The notes: generated by a model from the letters alone, not told the origin. DNA of 64,000 nt from Gelria sp. Kuro-4 (GCF_019668485.1 NZ_AP024619.1:1735001-1799000); one strand, 5' to 3'; shown: positions 29,514 through 38,792, counted from the first letter of the stretch. Program-made: numbers and translations.

Positions 29514-29532
29514 ACCGATGGGGGGTGTTACA

Positions 29533-29802
29533 ATGCGGCTTCGCGATCTGGAGGACAAAGAGCTGATTAACCTGCAGGACGGGCGGCGCATCGGTTATTT
29601 TGGTGACGCCGACCTGGTCTTTAACGGTGAAACAGGGGAGATCGTCGGCCTCGAGGTAAACGGCAAGGGGAAGTTCTTCCAGCTGTTCAGCGAAAAGCGG
29701 GTTTCCCTGGTTCCCTGGCGGGCAATAAAGAAGATCGGAAAAGAGGTGGTTATCCTCGATGCGGGGGCAGAAACGGATATTGACACCTTCCGGGATTTAT
29801 AG
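29533..29802 (+). CDS. YlmC/YmxH family PRC-barrel sporulation protein
   Basis: An 89-residue single PRC-barrel protein: MRLRDLEDKELINLQDGRRIG, DADLVFNGETGEIVGLEV, FFQLF and VPWRAIKKIGKEVVILD. This matches the YlmC/YmxH family, expressed in sporulation of Bacillus and Clostridia. ATG 29533 is chosen over an upstream GTG-type start because ggggggtgtta lies right before it. In Bacillus ymxH also follows the M16 peptidase gene. Confidence 0.9.
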   Translation: MRLRDLEDKELINLQDGRRIGYFGDADLVFNGETGEIVGLEVNGKGKFFQLFSEKRVSLVPWRAIKKIGKEVVILDAGAETDIDTFRDL

Positions 29803-29854
29803 GAGAATATACATAATACCCGGGAGGGTTAATGCGATATGGAGGTGAAACGGC

Positions 29855-30655
29855 GTGGGGATCCGTGTGCTCGTTTCTGGGGCCAACGGCCGCATGGGCC
29901 GCGAAGTGGTCAAGGGAATCCTGGCTGACCCGGAGCTGGAGCTCGTGGGGGCAGTAGGCCGTCAGAGCGGGATCGGCCAAGACATCGGTGTGCTTGCCGG
30001 CCGCGAGCCCTTGGGTCTGGCGCTGGAGCCCGACTTAGGGGAGGCCATTGCGCGGTCCGGTGCCGAGGTGGTTGTTGATTTTACCCGTCCTGCCGTCGTG
30101 AAGGAGAACTTGGAGACGATCGCTAAACAGAGGGCCCACGCCGTTATTGGGACCACAGGGATAACCGAAGCGGACATCCCGGCCATTGCCGCCCTTTACC
30201 GGGAGCACGGGGTCAGCGCGGTTATCGCCCCCAATTTCGCCGTGGGCGCTGTTTTGCTGCTCAAATTCGCCGCGCAGGCGGCGCGCTTCTTCCCCCAGGT
30301 GGAGATCATTGAGACGCATCACGACCAAAAGCTCGATGCGCCTTCGGGCACCGCCATCAAGTACGCGGAAGCCATTGCCCGTGCAGCGGGCGGCTGCACA
30401 CCCGCGCCGACCAAGGTGGAGAAGGTGGCGGGCGTGCGCGGGGGCGAGCTTAAGGGCATTAAAATCCATAGCCTGCGCCTGCCGGGCTTTGTCGCCCATC
30501 ACACCATCATCTTCGGCGGCCTGGGCCAGAGTCTGACCTTAAAGCACGACTCCATCAGCCGGGAGTCCTTCATCCCTGGGGTAATCCTGGCCGTCAAGAG
30601 AGTTCCCCGACTGAACGGAGTTGTCTACGGCCTGGAAAACCTGCTGGAGCTTTAG
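29855..30655 (+). CDS. dapB: 4-hydroxy-tetrahydrodipicolinate reductase
   Basis: Reduces HTPA to tetrahydrodipicolinate with NAD(P)H in the DAP/lysine pathway. The 266 residues include the Rossmann motif VSGANGRMGREVVKG, DFTRPAVVKEN, and the substrate motif ETHHDQKLDAPSGTAIK. The start is GTG 29855 after atggaggtg. At this site Bacillus carries the dipicolinate synthase genes spoVFA-spoVFB instead, between ymxH and asd. Confidence 0.96.
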   Translation: MGIRVLVSGANGRMGREVVKGILADPELELVGAVGRQSGIGQDIGVLAGREPLGLALEPDLGEAIARSGAEVVVDFTRPAVVKENLETIAKQRAHAVIGTTGITEADIPAIAALYREHGVSAVIAPNFAVGAVLLLKFAAQAARFFPQVEIIETHHDQKLDAPSGTAIKYAEAIARAAGGCTPAPTKVEKVAGVRGGELKGIKIHSLRLPGFVAHHTIIFGGLGQSLTLKHDSISRESFIPGVILAVKRVPRLNGVVYGLENLLEL

Positions 30656-30701
30656 CTTGGCGTAACGATCGGGCATTAATTAAAGCTGGAGGTAGCTGCA
30701 G

Positions 30702-31715
30702 ATGAAAGAGTATACTGTTGCTGTGGTTGGGGCCACCGGAGCCGTGGGGCAGACCATGCTGAAGGTGCTGGAGGAACGCAACTTCCCGGTGAAGAAGATC
30801 GTCCCGTTGGCCTCGGCCCGTTCCCAGGGGCAAGAGGTGCTATTTCGGGGCCGGGCGGTCAGGGTGGAGGAGGCGCGCCCGGAGGTTTTTCAGGGAATCG
30901 ATCTGGCGCTTTTCTCCGCCGGCAAGGGTGTCAGCCTGGAACTGGCACCAGAAGCGGTAAAACGGGGCGCGGTGGTGGTGGACAACAGCAATGCCTTCCG
31001 CATGGACCAGGCGGTACCCCTGGTGGTGCCGGAGGTTAATCCGGAGGCGCTGCGGGGCCACCAAGGCCTGATCGCCAACCCGAACTGCTCCACCATCCAG
31101 ATGGTGGTGGTGCTGAAGCCGTTACACGACCGGGCCCGTGTGCGGCGGGTCGTGGTTTCCACCTACCAGGCGGTCTCGGGCACGGGCCTGGAGGCCATTG
31201 CCGAGCTTGAGGCGCAAAGTGCCGCGGTGCTGGAAGGGAAGGACGTAGAACCCAGCGTCTACCCCTACCAAATTGCCTTTAATGTTCTGCCGCATATTGA
31301 TGTTTTTGACGAAACCGGTTATACCCTGGAAGAGTGGAAGATGACCCGCGAAACCAAGAAGATCATGGGCGACGACAGCATCGCCGTTACGGCTACCACC
31401 GTACGGGTGCCGGTTTTCTACGGGCATTCGGAAGCCGTCAACGTGGAAACAGAAACGAAGCTCACACCTGACGAAGCCAGGCAGATCCTGGCGCAGGCAC
31501 CGGGGGTGGTGGTGGTGGATGATCCGGCCCACCTGAAGTACCCCCTGGCCGTGCAGGCCGCGGGCCGTAACGAGGTGTACGTGGGCCGCATCCGCGAGGA
31601 CTTCAGCATCGCCCGCGGCCTCAACCTGTGGATCGTGGCCGACAATGTCCGTAAAGGCGCTGCCTTCAACGCCGTCCAGATTGCGGAGCGGCTGGTCCAG
31701 GACGGCTTGGTGTGA
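30702..31715 (+). CDS. asd: Aspartate-semialdehyde dehydrogenase
   Basis: Makes aspartate semialdehyde from aspartyl phosphate, the branch point to lysine/DAP, threonine and methionine. The 337-residue protein shows VVGATGAVGQTMLKVLEER, the active-site Cys in LIANPNCSTIQMV (about residue 129) and the His-containing VPVFYGHSEAV segment. ATG 30702 follows gctggaggtagc. It is followed 14 bases later by the aspartokinase gene. Confidence 0.97.
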   Translation: MKEYTVAVVGATGAVGQTMLKVLEERNFPVKKIVPLASARSQGQEVLFRGRAVRVEEARPEVFQGIDLALFSAGKGVSLELAPEAVKRGAVVVDNSNAFRMDQAVPLVVPEVNPEALRGHQGLIANPNCSTIQMVVVLKPLHDRARVRRVVVSTYQAVSGTGLEAIAELEAQSAAVLEGKDVEPSVYPYQIAFNVLPHIDVFDETGYTLEEWKMTRETKKIMGDDSIAVTATTVRVPVFYGHSEAVNVETETKLTPDEARQILAQAPGVVVVDDPAHLKYPLAVQAAGRNEVYVGRIREDFSIARGLNLWIVADNVRKGAAFNAVQIAERLVQDGLV

Positions 31716-31729
31716 AAAGAGGGTAGGCC

Positions 31730-32947
31730 ATGAGGATTGTGGTGCAGAAGTTCGGTGGGACCTCGGTGGCGTCGCCGGCGGCGCGCGAGCAGGTGGTGAA
31801 CCGTGTTCTCCAGGCCAAAAAGGAAGGGCTGGCCCCGGTGGTGGTGGTGTCGGCCATCGGCCGCAAGGGCGACCCTTATGCCACCGACACCCTCCTGGGG
31901 CTCCTCAAAGAAGCCGGGCCCGATGCTCCCAAGCGCGAGCGGGACCTGCTCCTTTCCTGCGGCGAGATTATTACCTGCACCGTGATGGCTGCGCTTTTTA
32001 ACCGGTGCGGTCAGCCGGCCATGGCCCTTACCGGGGGACAGGCAGGCATCATCACCGACGACCAGTTTGGGGATGCGCGTATTGTTGAAGTGCACCCCGA
32101 GCCGATTCTGCGGGTTCTCGAGCAGGGTTACATCCCGGTGGTGGCAGGTTTCCAGGGAGAGACGGCAGACGGCGAGGTCACCACCCTGGGACGCGGGGGC
32201 AGCGATACCACGGCCGCTGCCCTGGGGGCCGCCTTAGGGGCCGAAGCGGTGGAAATCTTTACGGACGTCGATGGCGTCATGACGGCGGATCCACGCATTG
32301 TCGATGAGGCCCACACCCTGGACGTGGTTACGTACCAGGAGGTGACGCAGATGGCCTACCAAGGGGCGAAGGTGATTCACCCGCGGGCGGTGGAGATCGC
32401 CATGCAGTACAACATCCCGCTGCGGGTGCGCTCCACCTTTACGGATTCCCCCGGGACGCTGGTCACGCGCGGCGTGCCTTACCCGGGACGCCTGGCGCTG
32501 GGGCCGGAAAGGCTCATCACCGGCATTGCCCACCTGCCGCACGTGGCGCAGCTGAAGGTTATCCTGGATCCGGGCGACAAGGCCCAAGAGGTGGAACTTT
32601 TCAGTGCGCTGGCGGCGGCCGGGATAAGCATCGACCTCATTAATGTTTTTCCGGAGCAGAAGGTGTTCACGGTAGCGGAGGCCGATGCGGCCAAGGCCGG
32701 CGAGGTGCTGAAGGCCAAGGGGTTCGCCCCTGAGCTGACGTGCGGCCTGGCGAAGGTGTCGGTGGTGGGGGCGGGGATGCGCGGCGTTCCTGGAGTGATG
32801 GCCCGCGTAGTCGCCGCCCTCTACCGGGCAGGGGTGGAGATCCTGCAAACGGCCGATTCGCACGCTACCATCTCCTGCCTGGTGCGCGGCGAGGATACCG
32901 AGAAAGCCATTTGCGCCCTGCACGAGGAGTTTGAGCTGGGCAAATAA
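31730..32947 (+). CDS. lysC: Aspartate kinase
   Basis: Phosphorylates aspartate, the first step of the aspartate family pathway. The 405 residues show the kinase motif VQKFGGTSVAS at the N-terminus, GRGGSDTTAAALGAALGAE, FTDVDGVMTADPR, and two C-terminal ACT domains (about 265-400) that normally bind lysine and/or threonine for feedback control. ATG 31730 follows agagggtag. Its place between asd and dapA matches dapG of Bacillus, the isozyme linked to DAP. The effector cannot be told by eye. Confidence 0.95.
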   Translation: MRIVVQKFGGTSVASPAAREQVVNRVLQAKKEGLAPVVVVSAIGRKGDPYATDTLLGLLKEAGPDAPKRERDLLLSCGEIITCTVMAALFNRCGQPAMALTGGQAGIITDDQFGDARIVEVHPEPILRVLEQGYIPVVAGFQGETADGEVTTLGRGGSDTTAAALGAALGAEAVEIFTDVDGVMTADPRIVDEAHTLDVVTYQEVTQMAYQGAKVIHPRAVEIAMQYNIPLRVRSTFTDSPGTLVTRGVPYPGRLALGPERLITGIAHLPHVAQLKVILDPGDKAQEVELFSALAAAGISIDLINVFPEQKVFTVAEADAAKAGEVLKAKGFAPELTCGLAKVSVVGAGMRGVPGVMARVVAALYRAGVEILQTADSHATISCLVRGEDTEKAICALHEEFELGK

Positions 32948-32966
32948 ATCTGCTGGAGGTGTTTTT

Positions 32967-33851
32967 ATGCCGGGACTGGGAACAGTTATCACAGCCATGG
33001 TGACGCCGTTCACGGAGGATCTTAAGGTTGACCTGAAACGGACGGCGGAACTGACAGAACACCTGATTGAACTGGGTTCCGACGGGCTCTTGGTCACCGG
33101 GACCACGGGCGAATCGCCGACCCTTACGGCGGAAGAGAAGGTGGCGCTGTGGGAGACGGTGATTAAGGCGGCGCGCGGCCGGGTGCCGGTGATGGCGGGG
33201 ACAGGGTCCAACAACACGGAGCAAAGCATTGCCCTGACGAAGCAGGCCCAGGCGGTGGGGGCGGATGCGATCCTGCTGGTGACACCCTACTACAACAAGC
33301 CGCCGCAGAACGCCCTTTACGCGCATTTCAAAGCGGTGGCCGAGGCCACGAAGCTGCCGGTGATGATCTACAACGTCCCCGGCCGGACCAGCCGGAACAT
33401 CGATGCGCCGACGGTTCTGCGCCTGGCCAGGGAGGTGCCTAACATCGTCGCCCTGAAAGAGGCCGGCGGCAGCCTCGATCAGGTTTCCGAAATCTGCCGG
33501 CAGGCGCCGGAAGGCTTTACGGTCTACAGCGGTGACGACAGCTTGACCCTGCCCATGCTGGCGGTGGGGGCCAAGGGTATCGTTTCGGTCGCTTCGCACC
33601 TCATCGCCGGTCAGCTGCGGGAGATGATCGCCGGCTTCGAAAGCGGGGCCTGGCAAAAGGCGCGGGACATTCATCTCAAGTTTTTCCCGCTCTTCAAGGG
33701 TCTCTTTTTCACCACCAGCCCGAGCCCGGTCAAGGCGGCGCTAAAGCTGACCGGCTTTCCGGTGGGCGGACTCAGGCTACCGCTGCTGCCGCTTACAGAA
33801 AAGGAAGAGGAGTACCTGCGCGGCATCCTGGTCGATGTAGGGCTGCTGTAA
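32967..33851 (+). CDS. dapA: 4-hydroxy-tetrahydrodipicolinate synthase
   Basis: Condenses pyruvate with aspartate semialdehyde. The 294-residue TIM barrel shows GTVITAMVTPF, LVTGTTGESPTL, YYNKPPQ, the catalytic Tyr in IYNVPGRTSRN and the Schiff-base Lys in NIVALKEAGG. ATG 32967 is chosen over an upstream in-frame codon because GCTGGAGGTG precedes it. It is the last gene before the accessory island and carries a strong terminator. Confidence 0.97.
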   Translation: MPGLGTVITAMVTPFTEDLKVDLKRTAELTEHLIELGSDGLLVTGTTGESPTLTAEEKVALWETVIKAARGRVPVMAGTGSNNTEQSIALTKQAQAVGADAILLVTPYYNKPPQNALYAHFKAVAEATKLPVMIYNVPGRTSRNIDAPTVLRLAREVPNIVALKEAGGSLDQVSEICRQAPEGFTVYSGDDSLTLPMLAVGAKGIVSVASHLIAGQLREMIAGFESGAWQKARDIHLKFFPLFKGLFFTTSPSPVKAALKLTGFPVGGLRLPLLPLTEKEEEYLRGILVDVGLL

Positions 33852-33870
33852 CGCAGTGTGCCGAATGCGG

Positions 33871-33914
33871 AGTCTACCCCAGGAGCATCAAAGCTGCTGG
33901 GGTAGACTTTTTTA
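33871..33914 (+). terminator. Intrinsic terminator after dapA
   Basis: AGTCTACCCCAG (33871-33882) pairs perfectly with CTGGGGTAGACT (33897-33908), followed by six T. This is a very stable 12-bp stem marking the end of the lysine operon. Confidence 0.92.
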
Positions 33915-34125
33915 TCCCCGGGCAGGGGGTAGAGTAAACTTTCAGCAGGTGAACAGGAGATCGAGTGTGGGATGTAGAAAGAGAGATCTCACGCAGGGTT
34001 GGACCGCAACGATCTTGGAAATATGTCGAAGTATTCCTATAGGTAGAAGGAATCTATAACCATTGTGTCGAATGACAAAGGACAGAGAAAGAGATAAGGG
34101 TTCGAAAGTAGGAGGAGAACGAATA

Positions 34126-34188
34126 GTGCCAACTAGGACACTGGTAGTATCTGGTAACGGGGGGGGGGGGGGGGGGCAGCCCTCATAA
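34126..34188 (+). other. Possible short open frame running into an 18-G run
   Basis: ggaggagaac at 34111-34120 is a good ribosome site for GTG 34126, which reads MPTRTLVVSGN and then six Gly codons from the G-run before a TAA at 34186-34188. One G fewer would extend the frame by about 20 codons. One G more gives a third ending. It may be a slippage-sensitive start, a gene remnant or chance. Confidence 0.25.
34159..34176. repeat. Homopolymeric G tract, 18 bases
   Basis: Eighteen consecutive G residues, by far the longest homopolymer in the window. Such tracts are prone to slipped-strand mispairing. A sequencing or assembly error in its length is also possible. Confidence 0.95.
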
Positions 34189-34335
34189 GTTTGATAATTT
34201 AAAATCTGACCTCAACTTGCTATTCCCCGGCGAAGGCGGCTGAACTTGACCCTGGGCTTTTCTCCAAAAGAAACAGAACTCGGGATCGGTCTTGCCTTTG
34301 TCAGGTTTTCGGCTTCTCGGGGCGTAGTATACTGC

Positions 34336-34370
34336 AAACGGGAGCTAGTGCCTGCTCCCGTTTATTTTTT
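34336..34370 (+). terminator. Orphan intrinsic terminator in the island
   Basis: AAACGGGAGC (34336-34345) pairs with GCTCCCGTTT (34354-34363), followed by ATTTTTT. No protein gene lies directly upstream, so it may end a small RNA or a lost gene. Confidence 0.75.
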
Positions 34371-34881
34371 AGTTTGGCTCCTTTGAAAACAGCGTTTTCG
34401 GTTCTTATCTTTCGTAGCAGCGTTGCTAGCGGTATGGAAGATTTCTTGATTCACCACAGTTGCTGGCACAAGAACCAGCGGCGTGCGTTTGGGCGGGCTG
34501 GAGACGGAATGAGCCAGTTGTGAGCTATTGAGCTATATTGAGGTGCCCAGCGTAAGCGTCGGGGCTAGTGTTCAAGAAGCGGCGGAGGCTATAAATGGGC
34601 CGGCAGCCTGCAGGTAACAGACGATAAAGGGAAAACCGATAGGCTGGTTGGACAGCCTGGATGTTCTACGGGCTTTTATGGGAAACCCCGGTACGGCAGA
34701 TGTCCGAGAAACAGGCATAAGGGGACTTGTGCGTACATCAAAGAAGAGGACTATAGCAGATTACCTGAAATGAATTCCTGGGCCAGACAAAGGCGGACCG
34801 TATTCCCCATCTTACCACTGCTCGGGAGAGACGCGGGTCTCATCGCGGCACATTGACTACTACGGGAGGTCCTGGAAAGTT

Positions 34882-35613
34882 ATGACCGGGAAGCGGGAGC
34901 TAAGCAAAGAAGCCGAGACACGGCTTGAGCGGTTGGGCCACACCCAAGAGTTTGAAAAGGCCCTGCCCAACCTTTTTACCGATCCCAGAGCAGTAGTGTC
35001 GCAGCTCAAATCCATAGTGGAATATCAAGACGAGTACGACCCGGCTACCGGAAAGATAAAGATTACTGGAGTGGTAAGGGAAGGAGTTTACCACCACGTA
35101 GTATGTATACTGCGGCTGCTGGCCCAACTACGGGAGCAAGGTCCGATGAAACTTCCCGGTATGCATCAGGAGACACTGGTCAAAACCGCTATCTTTCATG
35201 ACCTGGGCAAAGTCCAACCCCACCTGGAGGTAGGGGAAATCGTAAATCCTAAAGATGTTTTCGAGCCGGGGAAACTTCACGCTCTTAGGAGCGCTTCGCT
35301 GGCCCACAGGGTTTACCGCCTGGAGGAAAACATAGTCCAACTAATCAGGTATCACCATCATGAAGAAGTGGAAGTGCCGCCCGACTTTCCCCGTAGCCTT
35401 CTGCCCATGCACAGGCTTTTCCGGCTGCTGGACGGGCTCTCAGCGGGGATCACCCGGCGGGGTTCCAGCGTCAACTTGACGGTAAGGGAAACCGTGGTGC
35501 GGGTTAATGAAGAGAGCATCCACCCGTCCTACAACCGGTACCTGGAACTGAACATCTGCACGGGGAGGATGGAAATGAAGCCGCTAGGGCAACGCTTTGG
35601 CAGGATACGCTGA
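34882..35613 (+). CDS. Stand-alone HD-domain phosphohydrolase
   Basis: A 243-residue soluble protein with an HD fold: early His71/His72 (VYHHVVCILRLL), the core His106-Asp107 in TAIFHDLGK, a His cluster at 158-160 (LIRYHHHEEVE) and a later Asp in LFRLLDGLSAG. These are the metal ligands of HD phosphohydrolases. It lacks the GYP motif and has no sensor or output domain, so it is not a standard c-di-GMP phosphodiesterase. Substrates in the superfamily include nucleotides and cyclic nucleotides, and none can be chosen here. ATG 34882 follows gggaggtcc at a rather long spacing. The next gene is a chemoreceptor. Confidence 0.75.
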   Translation: MTGKRELSKEAETRLERLGHTQEFEKALPNLFTDPRAVVSQLKSIVEYQDEYDPATGKIKITGVVREGVYHHVVCILRLLAQLREQGPMKLPGMHQETLVKTAIFHDLGKVQPHLEVGEIVNPKDVFEPGKLHALRSASLAHRVYRLEENIVQLIRYHHHEEVEVPPDFPRSLLPMHRLFRLLDGLSAGITRRGSSVNLTVRETVVRVNEESIHPSYNRYLELNICTGRMEMKPLGQRFGRIR

Positions 35614-35751
35614 GAACGTGGTAAGGTGGCGAGTCCCAGATTCAGCGGGCCTTGTAAACACAAGGTGTCGCTACCCAAGAAAACGAAGGTACACGAAAGG
35701 AGAGTAAAAGTCGCCCCTCAGCTGGATTTCAGCGGGGTGGCCGGAAGCAAA

Positions 35752-37788
35752 ATGATAAGAAGACTTAGTGGAAGCTTGCGTACGAAAATGACTGCGCTAT
35801 TCGGACTGATTATTTTAATCGGGTGCCTTGCGCTGTTTTGGACAAGTGAAAACGAAGCCGGAAGCGCCCTGGAAGGCGAGGCCAGTCAGGCTATGTTGAA
35901 AGTGGCTGAGCAGGCAGCTGAAACCATGGACAGCCGCATCCAGGCCCGGATGTATGTAGTTGAAGGCATAGCCGAGAGAAACGTCATCCGCGGCAAGTCG
36001 GGTGACCGCGAGGCCACCCTAGAGGAGAAGCTGCAGGCTCTGCGCGATGAACAAAAAAGGGCGGAGAGCTTAGGGTTCAAGCGGTTTGCCGTCGTAGATA
36101 AAAATGGCAAGGCTATATACCAGGACGGCAGTACAGACAACTTGGCCGATAGGGAGTATTTCAACCAGGCCCTTCAGGGGATAACGTGTGTTTCCAGCAG
36201 TTTGGTAAGTAAAGTGGACCAAACCGTAATCTTTGCTTATGCTACACCAATACGGCATTATGCCACGGGCGAGATTGACGGCGTTTTGGTGGGCATAGTA
36301 GACGGGGCGAAGTTTAGCGAGCTCGTTGGAAATATTACTTACGCCCGCACCGGTTATGCATTCGCAGTAGACAGCACAGGCAAGACCATAGCGCACAAGG
36401 ACACCGAAAGAGTAACAGGACAGGAAAACATCGTAGAGCTGGCTAAGTCCAATCAGTCCCTGGCTTCTTTTGCGGCCGTAATCTCCAGAATGGCCAAGGG
36501 AGAGGAAGGAGTGGCTAACTACGCTTTCCAGGGCCAAAAGATGATTATCGCTTACGCTCCCATTAAGACCACCGGCTGGGCGACAGCTGTCACTGCCCCG
36601 AGTGCCGAGGTACTGGCAAGGGTCGCCCGTCTGAAACAGTCCATGCTGCTCGTCTCCCTTCTAATAATTCTTGCGGCTCTGCTTTTAACTTTCGTCGTAG
36701 CCAGAAGCGTCACCACGCCTCTAATCCTGGCGGTGGATTACCTGGGCCTAATTGCCGGCGGTGATTTCACGCGGCCGGTTCCCGAGCAGTTCCTGCGGCG
36801 AAAAGACGAGATAGGGAAACTGGCTCAGGCCGTGGATCGCCTGCAGGCGAGTATTAAGCCTTTGCTTACAAAACTGAAAGAAGACGCCAAGGTACTGGCC
36901 GGCACTTCCGAGAACCTGAGTGCTGCTTCGGAAGAGATCGCCTCTTCTTCCGGCGAAGTGGCCAAAGCCATCCAGCAGGTGGCCGCTGGAGCTTCTGATC
37001 AGGCCAACAACCTGCAGGAAATACTCACCCTCATGCACAACATAACCGCCAGCCTAGAGAAAGTGTACACGGAACTCGCTAACGTCACGAATAACAGCGA
37101 AAAAACATCAGGGCTGGCCGACGTAGGCAAGAAAGAGCTAGACGCGTTGATAGCGTCTATCAAGGGAGTACGGAATTCCTTTGAGGTCGTAGTCGAGAAA
37201 ATGACAAGCCTCAGCAGCTCAGTAAAACAGGTGGATCAAATCCTGGAGGTAATCAACGGAATAGCAGAGCAGACGAACCTCCTGGCCTTAAACGCAGCCA
37301 TTGAAGCGGCGCGCGCAGGTGAAGCCGGCCGCGGGTTTGCCGTGGTAGCGGATGAGGTTCGTAAGCTCGCCGAGCAGTCCCGTACTTCCTCGGACAAGAT
37401 AAGGTCGCTTCTGGCCACTATAGGTGCAGAAACAAACGACGTAGTGTCCACATCCGGTGAAGTCAGCAGGCAGGTAAGCGAGCAGCTGGGCAAGGTCGAA
37501 AACACGATTAAGGCCTTCGACAATATACTTGAAGCAGTATCTGCGATGGGTCCCATGATTACCAGAACCCGTAGTGAGGTAGACAACACGGTAAGGTCCA
37601 AAGATGTGGTGCTGGAACGAGTTGAAAGCATAAGCGCCGTAGCGCAGGAGACCTCAGCTTCGTCGCAGGAGATTGCCGCCTCGGCCGAGGAACTTTCCGC
37701 TTCTACCGAGGAGATAGCCTCGACCGCTCAAGAGGTTCTCAGCGTGGCCAAACGTTTGGAGGAACAGGTGGGACATTTCAAGGTGTGA
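35752..37788 (+). CDS. Methyl-accepting chemotaxis protein with a Cache sensor domain
   Basis: Chemoreceptor of 678 residues from ATG 35752. Membrane helix 1 (about 13-31), a large extracytoplasmic dCache-like sensor (about 33-295, including [13 protein letters not shown] and [19 protein letters not shown]), membrane helix 2 (about 298-320), HAMP, and the cytoplasmic signalling domain with the hairpin tip [21 protein letters not shown] at about 505. It should relay a small-molecule signal to CheW/CheA. The frame is open to GTG 35626, but that would add about 40 basic residues before helix 1, and ribosome sites are weak for every option. A terminator follows. Confidence 0.92.
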   Translation: MIRRLSGSLRTKMTALFGLIILIGCLALFWTSENEAGSALEGEASQAMLKVAEQAAETMDSRIQARMYVVEGIAERNVIRGKSGDREATLEEKLQALRDEQKRAESLGFKRFAVVDKNGKAIYQDGSTDNLADREYFNQALQGITCVSSSLVSKVDQTVIFAYATPIRHYATGEIDGVLVGIVDGAKFSELVGNITYARTGYAFAVDSTGKTIAHKDTERVTGQENIVELAKSNQSLASFAAVISRMAKGEEGVANYAFQGQKMIIAYAPIKTTGWATAVTAPSAEVLARVARLKQSMLLVSLLIILAALLLTFVVARSVTTPLILAVDYLGLIAGGDFTRPVPEQFLRRKDEIGKLAQAVDRLQASIKPLLTKLKEDAKVLAGTSENLSAASEEIASSSGEVAKAIQQVAAGASDQANNLQEILTLMHNITASLEKVYTELANVTNNSEKTSGLADVGKKELDALIASIKGVRNSFEVVVEKMTSLSSSVKQVDQILEVINGIAEQTNLLALNAAIEAARAGEAGRGFAVVADEVRKLAEQSRTSSDKIRSLLATIGAETNDVVSTSGEVSRQVSEQLGKVENTIKAFDNILEAVSAMGPMITRTRSEVDNTVRSKDVVLERVESISAVAQETSASSQEIAASAEELSASTEEIASTAQEVLSVAKRLEEQVGHFKV

Positions 37789-37810
37789 AGACTTCTCTTC
37801 TGAGAGAAGT

Positions 37811-38076
37811 TAGCTGGCGGCGTGAGATGGAATTTCTCCTTTTCGAGGGCTTCAACCAAAAGGGGAAAAGGCGATCCTGGCAGGATCGCTTTTTCTCTAC
37901 TGCCGGAGGAATTTGTTTACGCTTCTTGGCCTGGCGCTACCCTCTTCAACTCTAAGAAATCAGGCTATCGAACAATTCCCTAGGTTTCGCCTATCAACAC
38001 TCGGGCTCGTAAGCCGTTTAAGCTATTAGCGTAATCCGTTGGAGCCAGGGGCGCATTCTAAGATAGAGTAAACTCT
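37811..38076. other. Intergenic DNA downstream of the chemoreceptor
   Basis: Contains the terminator at 37871-37895 and otherwise no recognisable gene or repeat up to the first 94-bp repeat copy. The stretch agagtaaact at 38066-38075 also occurs at 33931-33940 near the island's left edge, hinting at shared mobile-element debris. Confidence 0.5.
37871..37895 (+). terminator. Intrinsic terminator after the chemoreceptor gene
   Basis: GCGATCCT (37871-37878) pairs with AGGATCGC (37882-37889) followed by five T. A second hairpin, ACTTCTCT/AGAGAAGT, lies at 37791-37810 directly after the stop codon. Confidence 0.85.
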
Positions 38077-38170
38077 TAGTAGTCATCCATGCCGCTAAAC
38101 AGCGGCACCACAAAGGATGAAATGGATAGAGGGCGAAATTGTATCGCGCTACCCGGATGAAGAAGGTCGT
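38077..38170. repeat. 94-bp direct repeat, copy 1
   Basis: Matches 41113-41206 at 90 of 94 positions without gaps. It starts TAGTAGTCATCC, contains the hairpin TGCCGCT-AAAC-AGCGGCA and ends AAGGTCGT. In copy 2 a truncated IS110-type transposase lies 150 bp further on in the same direction, so this may be a solo end of the same element. Confidence 0.9.
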
Positions 38171-38272
38171 GTTTTCCCTGGAAACAGCTTCCACGGCAGG
38201 AACTGAGCGGAAAGACGAAGAAAGAGACCCCACCGTCCTTAGGCAGGACGAGTATCGGAGATACTCAGGAGG

Positions 38273-38792
38273 GTGAGGCATCCCGAACTCTTTAGCGAGC
38301 TCTGGCAGGCCCTTCAGGACTGCGACCGGAAGGAGGTAAAGAAAATCCTTGAAGCAGCCGAGAAGGGGAGAGTCGGAAAACCGCCGACGGGCGGTACAAA
38401 AATGCCGAACCTACGTCCAACACAACTGGGACGGCATTGCCTCTTACAAGAACTACCGGGAAGAAATCGTGGGCTGCAGTGCAGAACCGCACGTGAGCCA
38501 CGTTCTGTCTGCCCGTATGAGCTCGCGTCCCATGGCCTGGAGTATAGGTGGGGCAGGTCGCATGGCACAGCTACGTGTCATGGAGGCTAACGGCTTTTCT
38601 GTGCGGGAACATTACGCTACGCTTCTCAGCTCCAGAGAACGGGGTAAACTGTCTTGTGCACCTGAGACCATACGAGCCCAGAGAACTCTCGCTGCCAAGT
38701 ATTTTGATCGTCTTCAGGCGCATTTGCCTGCTCTAGATGGTTCTCGCAACTCCCTGACCATGGTCTTAAAAAGCCTCGCGTTCCCCGCTTAA
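38273..38792 (+). pseudogene. ISLre2/UPF0236-type transposase remnant, truncated and frameshifted
   Basis: Two overlapping frames encode consecutive parts of one transposase C-terminus. The first frame gives HPELFSELWQALQDCDRKEVKKILEAA (38276 to about 38365). The second, in another frame from about 38380, gives VQHNWDGIASYKNYREEI, GCSAEPHVSHVLSARMSSRP, MAWSIGGAGRMAQLR and runs to a stop at 38790-38792. 'GCSAE.HVSHVLS.R.SSRP..W' is a hallmark of the ISLre2 family. The N-terminal two thirds are missing and a frameshift lies near 38370, so it cannot be active. Confidence 0.85.

Larger units (their letters stand above)
33915..34881. other. Non-coding start of the accessory island (about 970 bp)
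   Basis: No convincing gene is visible. The stretch contains an 18-G run (34159-34176) preceded by a ribosome site and GTG, an orphan terminator (34336-34370), and several short inverted repeats in 34500-34860, such as AGGCTG/CAGCCT near 34640-34660. The base composition is visibly less GC-rich than the flanking core. It may be decayed mobile DNA or hold an unrecognised structured RNA upstream of the HD-domain gene. Confidence 0.6.

Noticed and set aside
34298-34333. A promoter with TATACT at 34328-34333 upstream of the orphan terminator
   Set aside because: No -35 element at acceptable spacing (TTGTCA is 24 bases away), and transcription would start inside the terminator stem.
34380-34881. 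A c-di-GMP (GEMM) riboswitch upstream of the HD/chemoreceptor pair
   Set aside because: Such a switch would fit the neighbours, but the conserved GEMM core sequences were not found.
35626-35751. An upstream extension of the chemoreceptor to GTG 35626
   Set aside because: It would add about 42 mostly basic residues before the first membrane helix, unlike other chemoreceptors, and has only a weak ribosome site.
38018-38281. Minus-strand frame sharing a peptide with another at 41105-41311
   Set aside because: The shared peptide is only the reverse reading of the 94-bp DNA repeat. Neither frame has a ribosome site or a family match.
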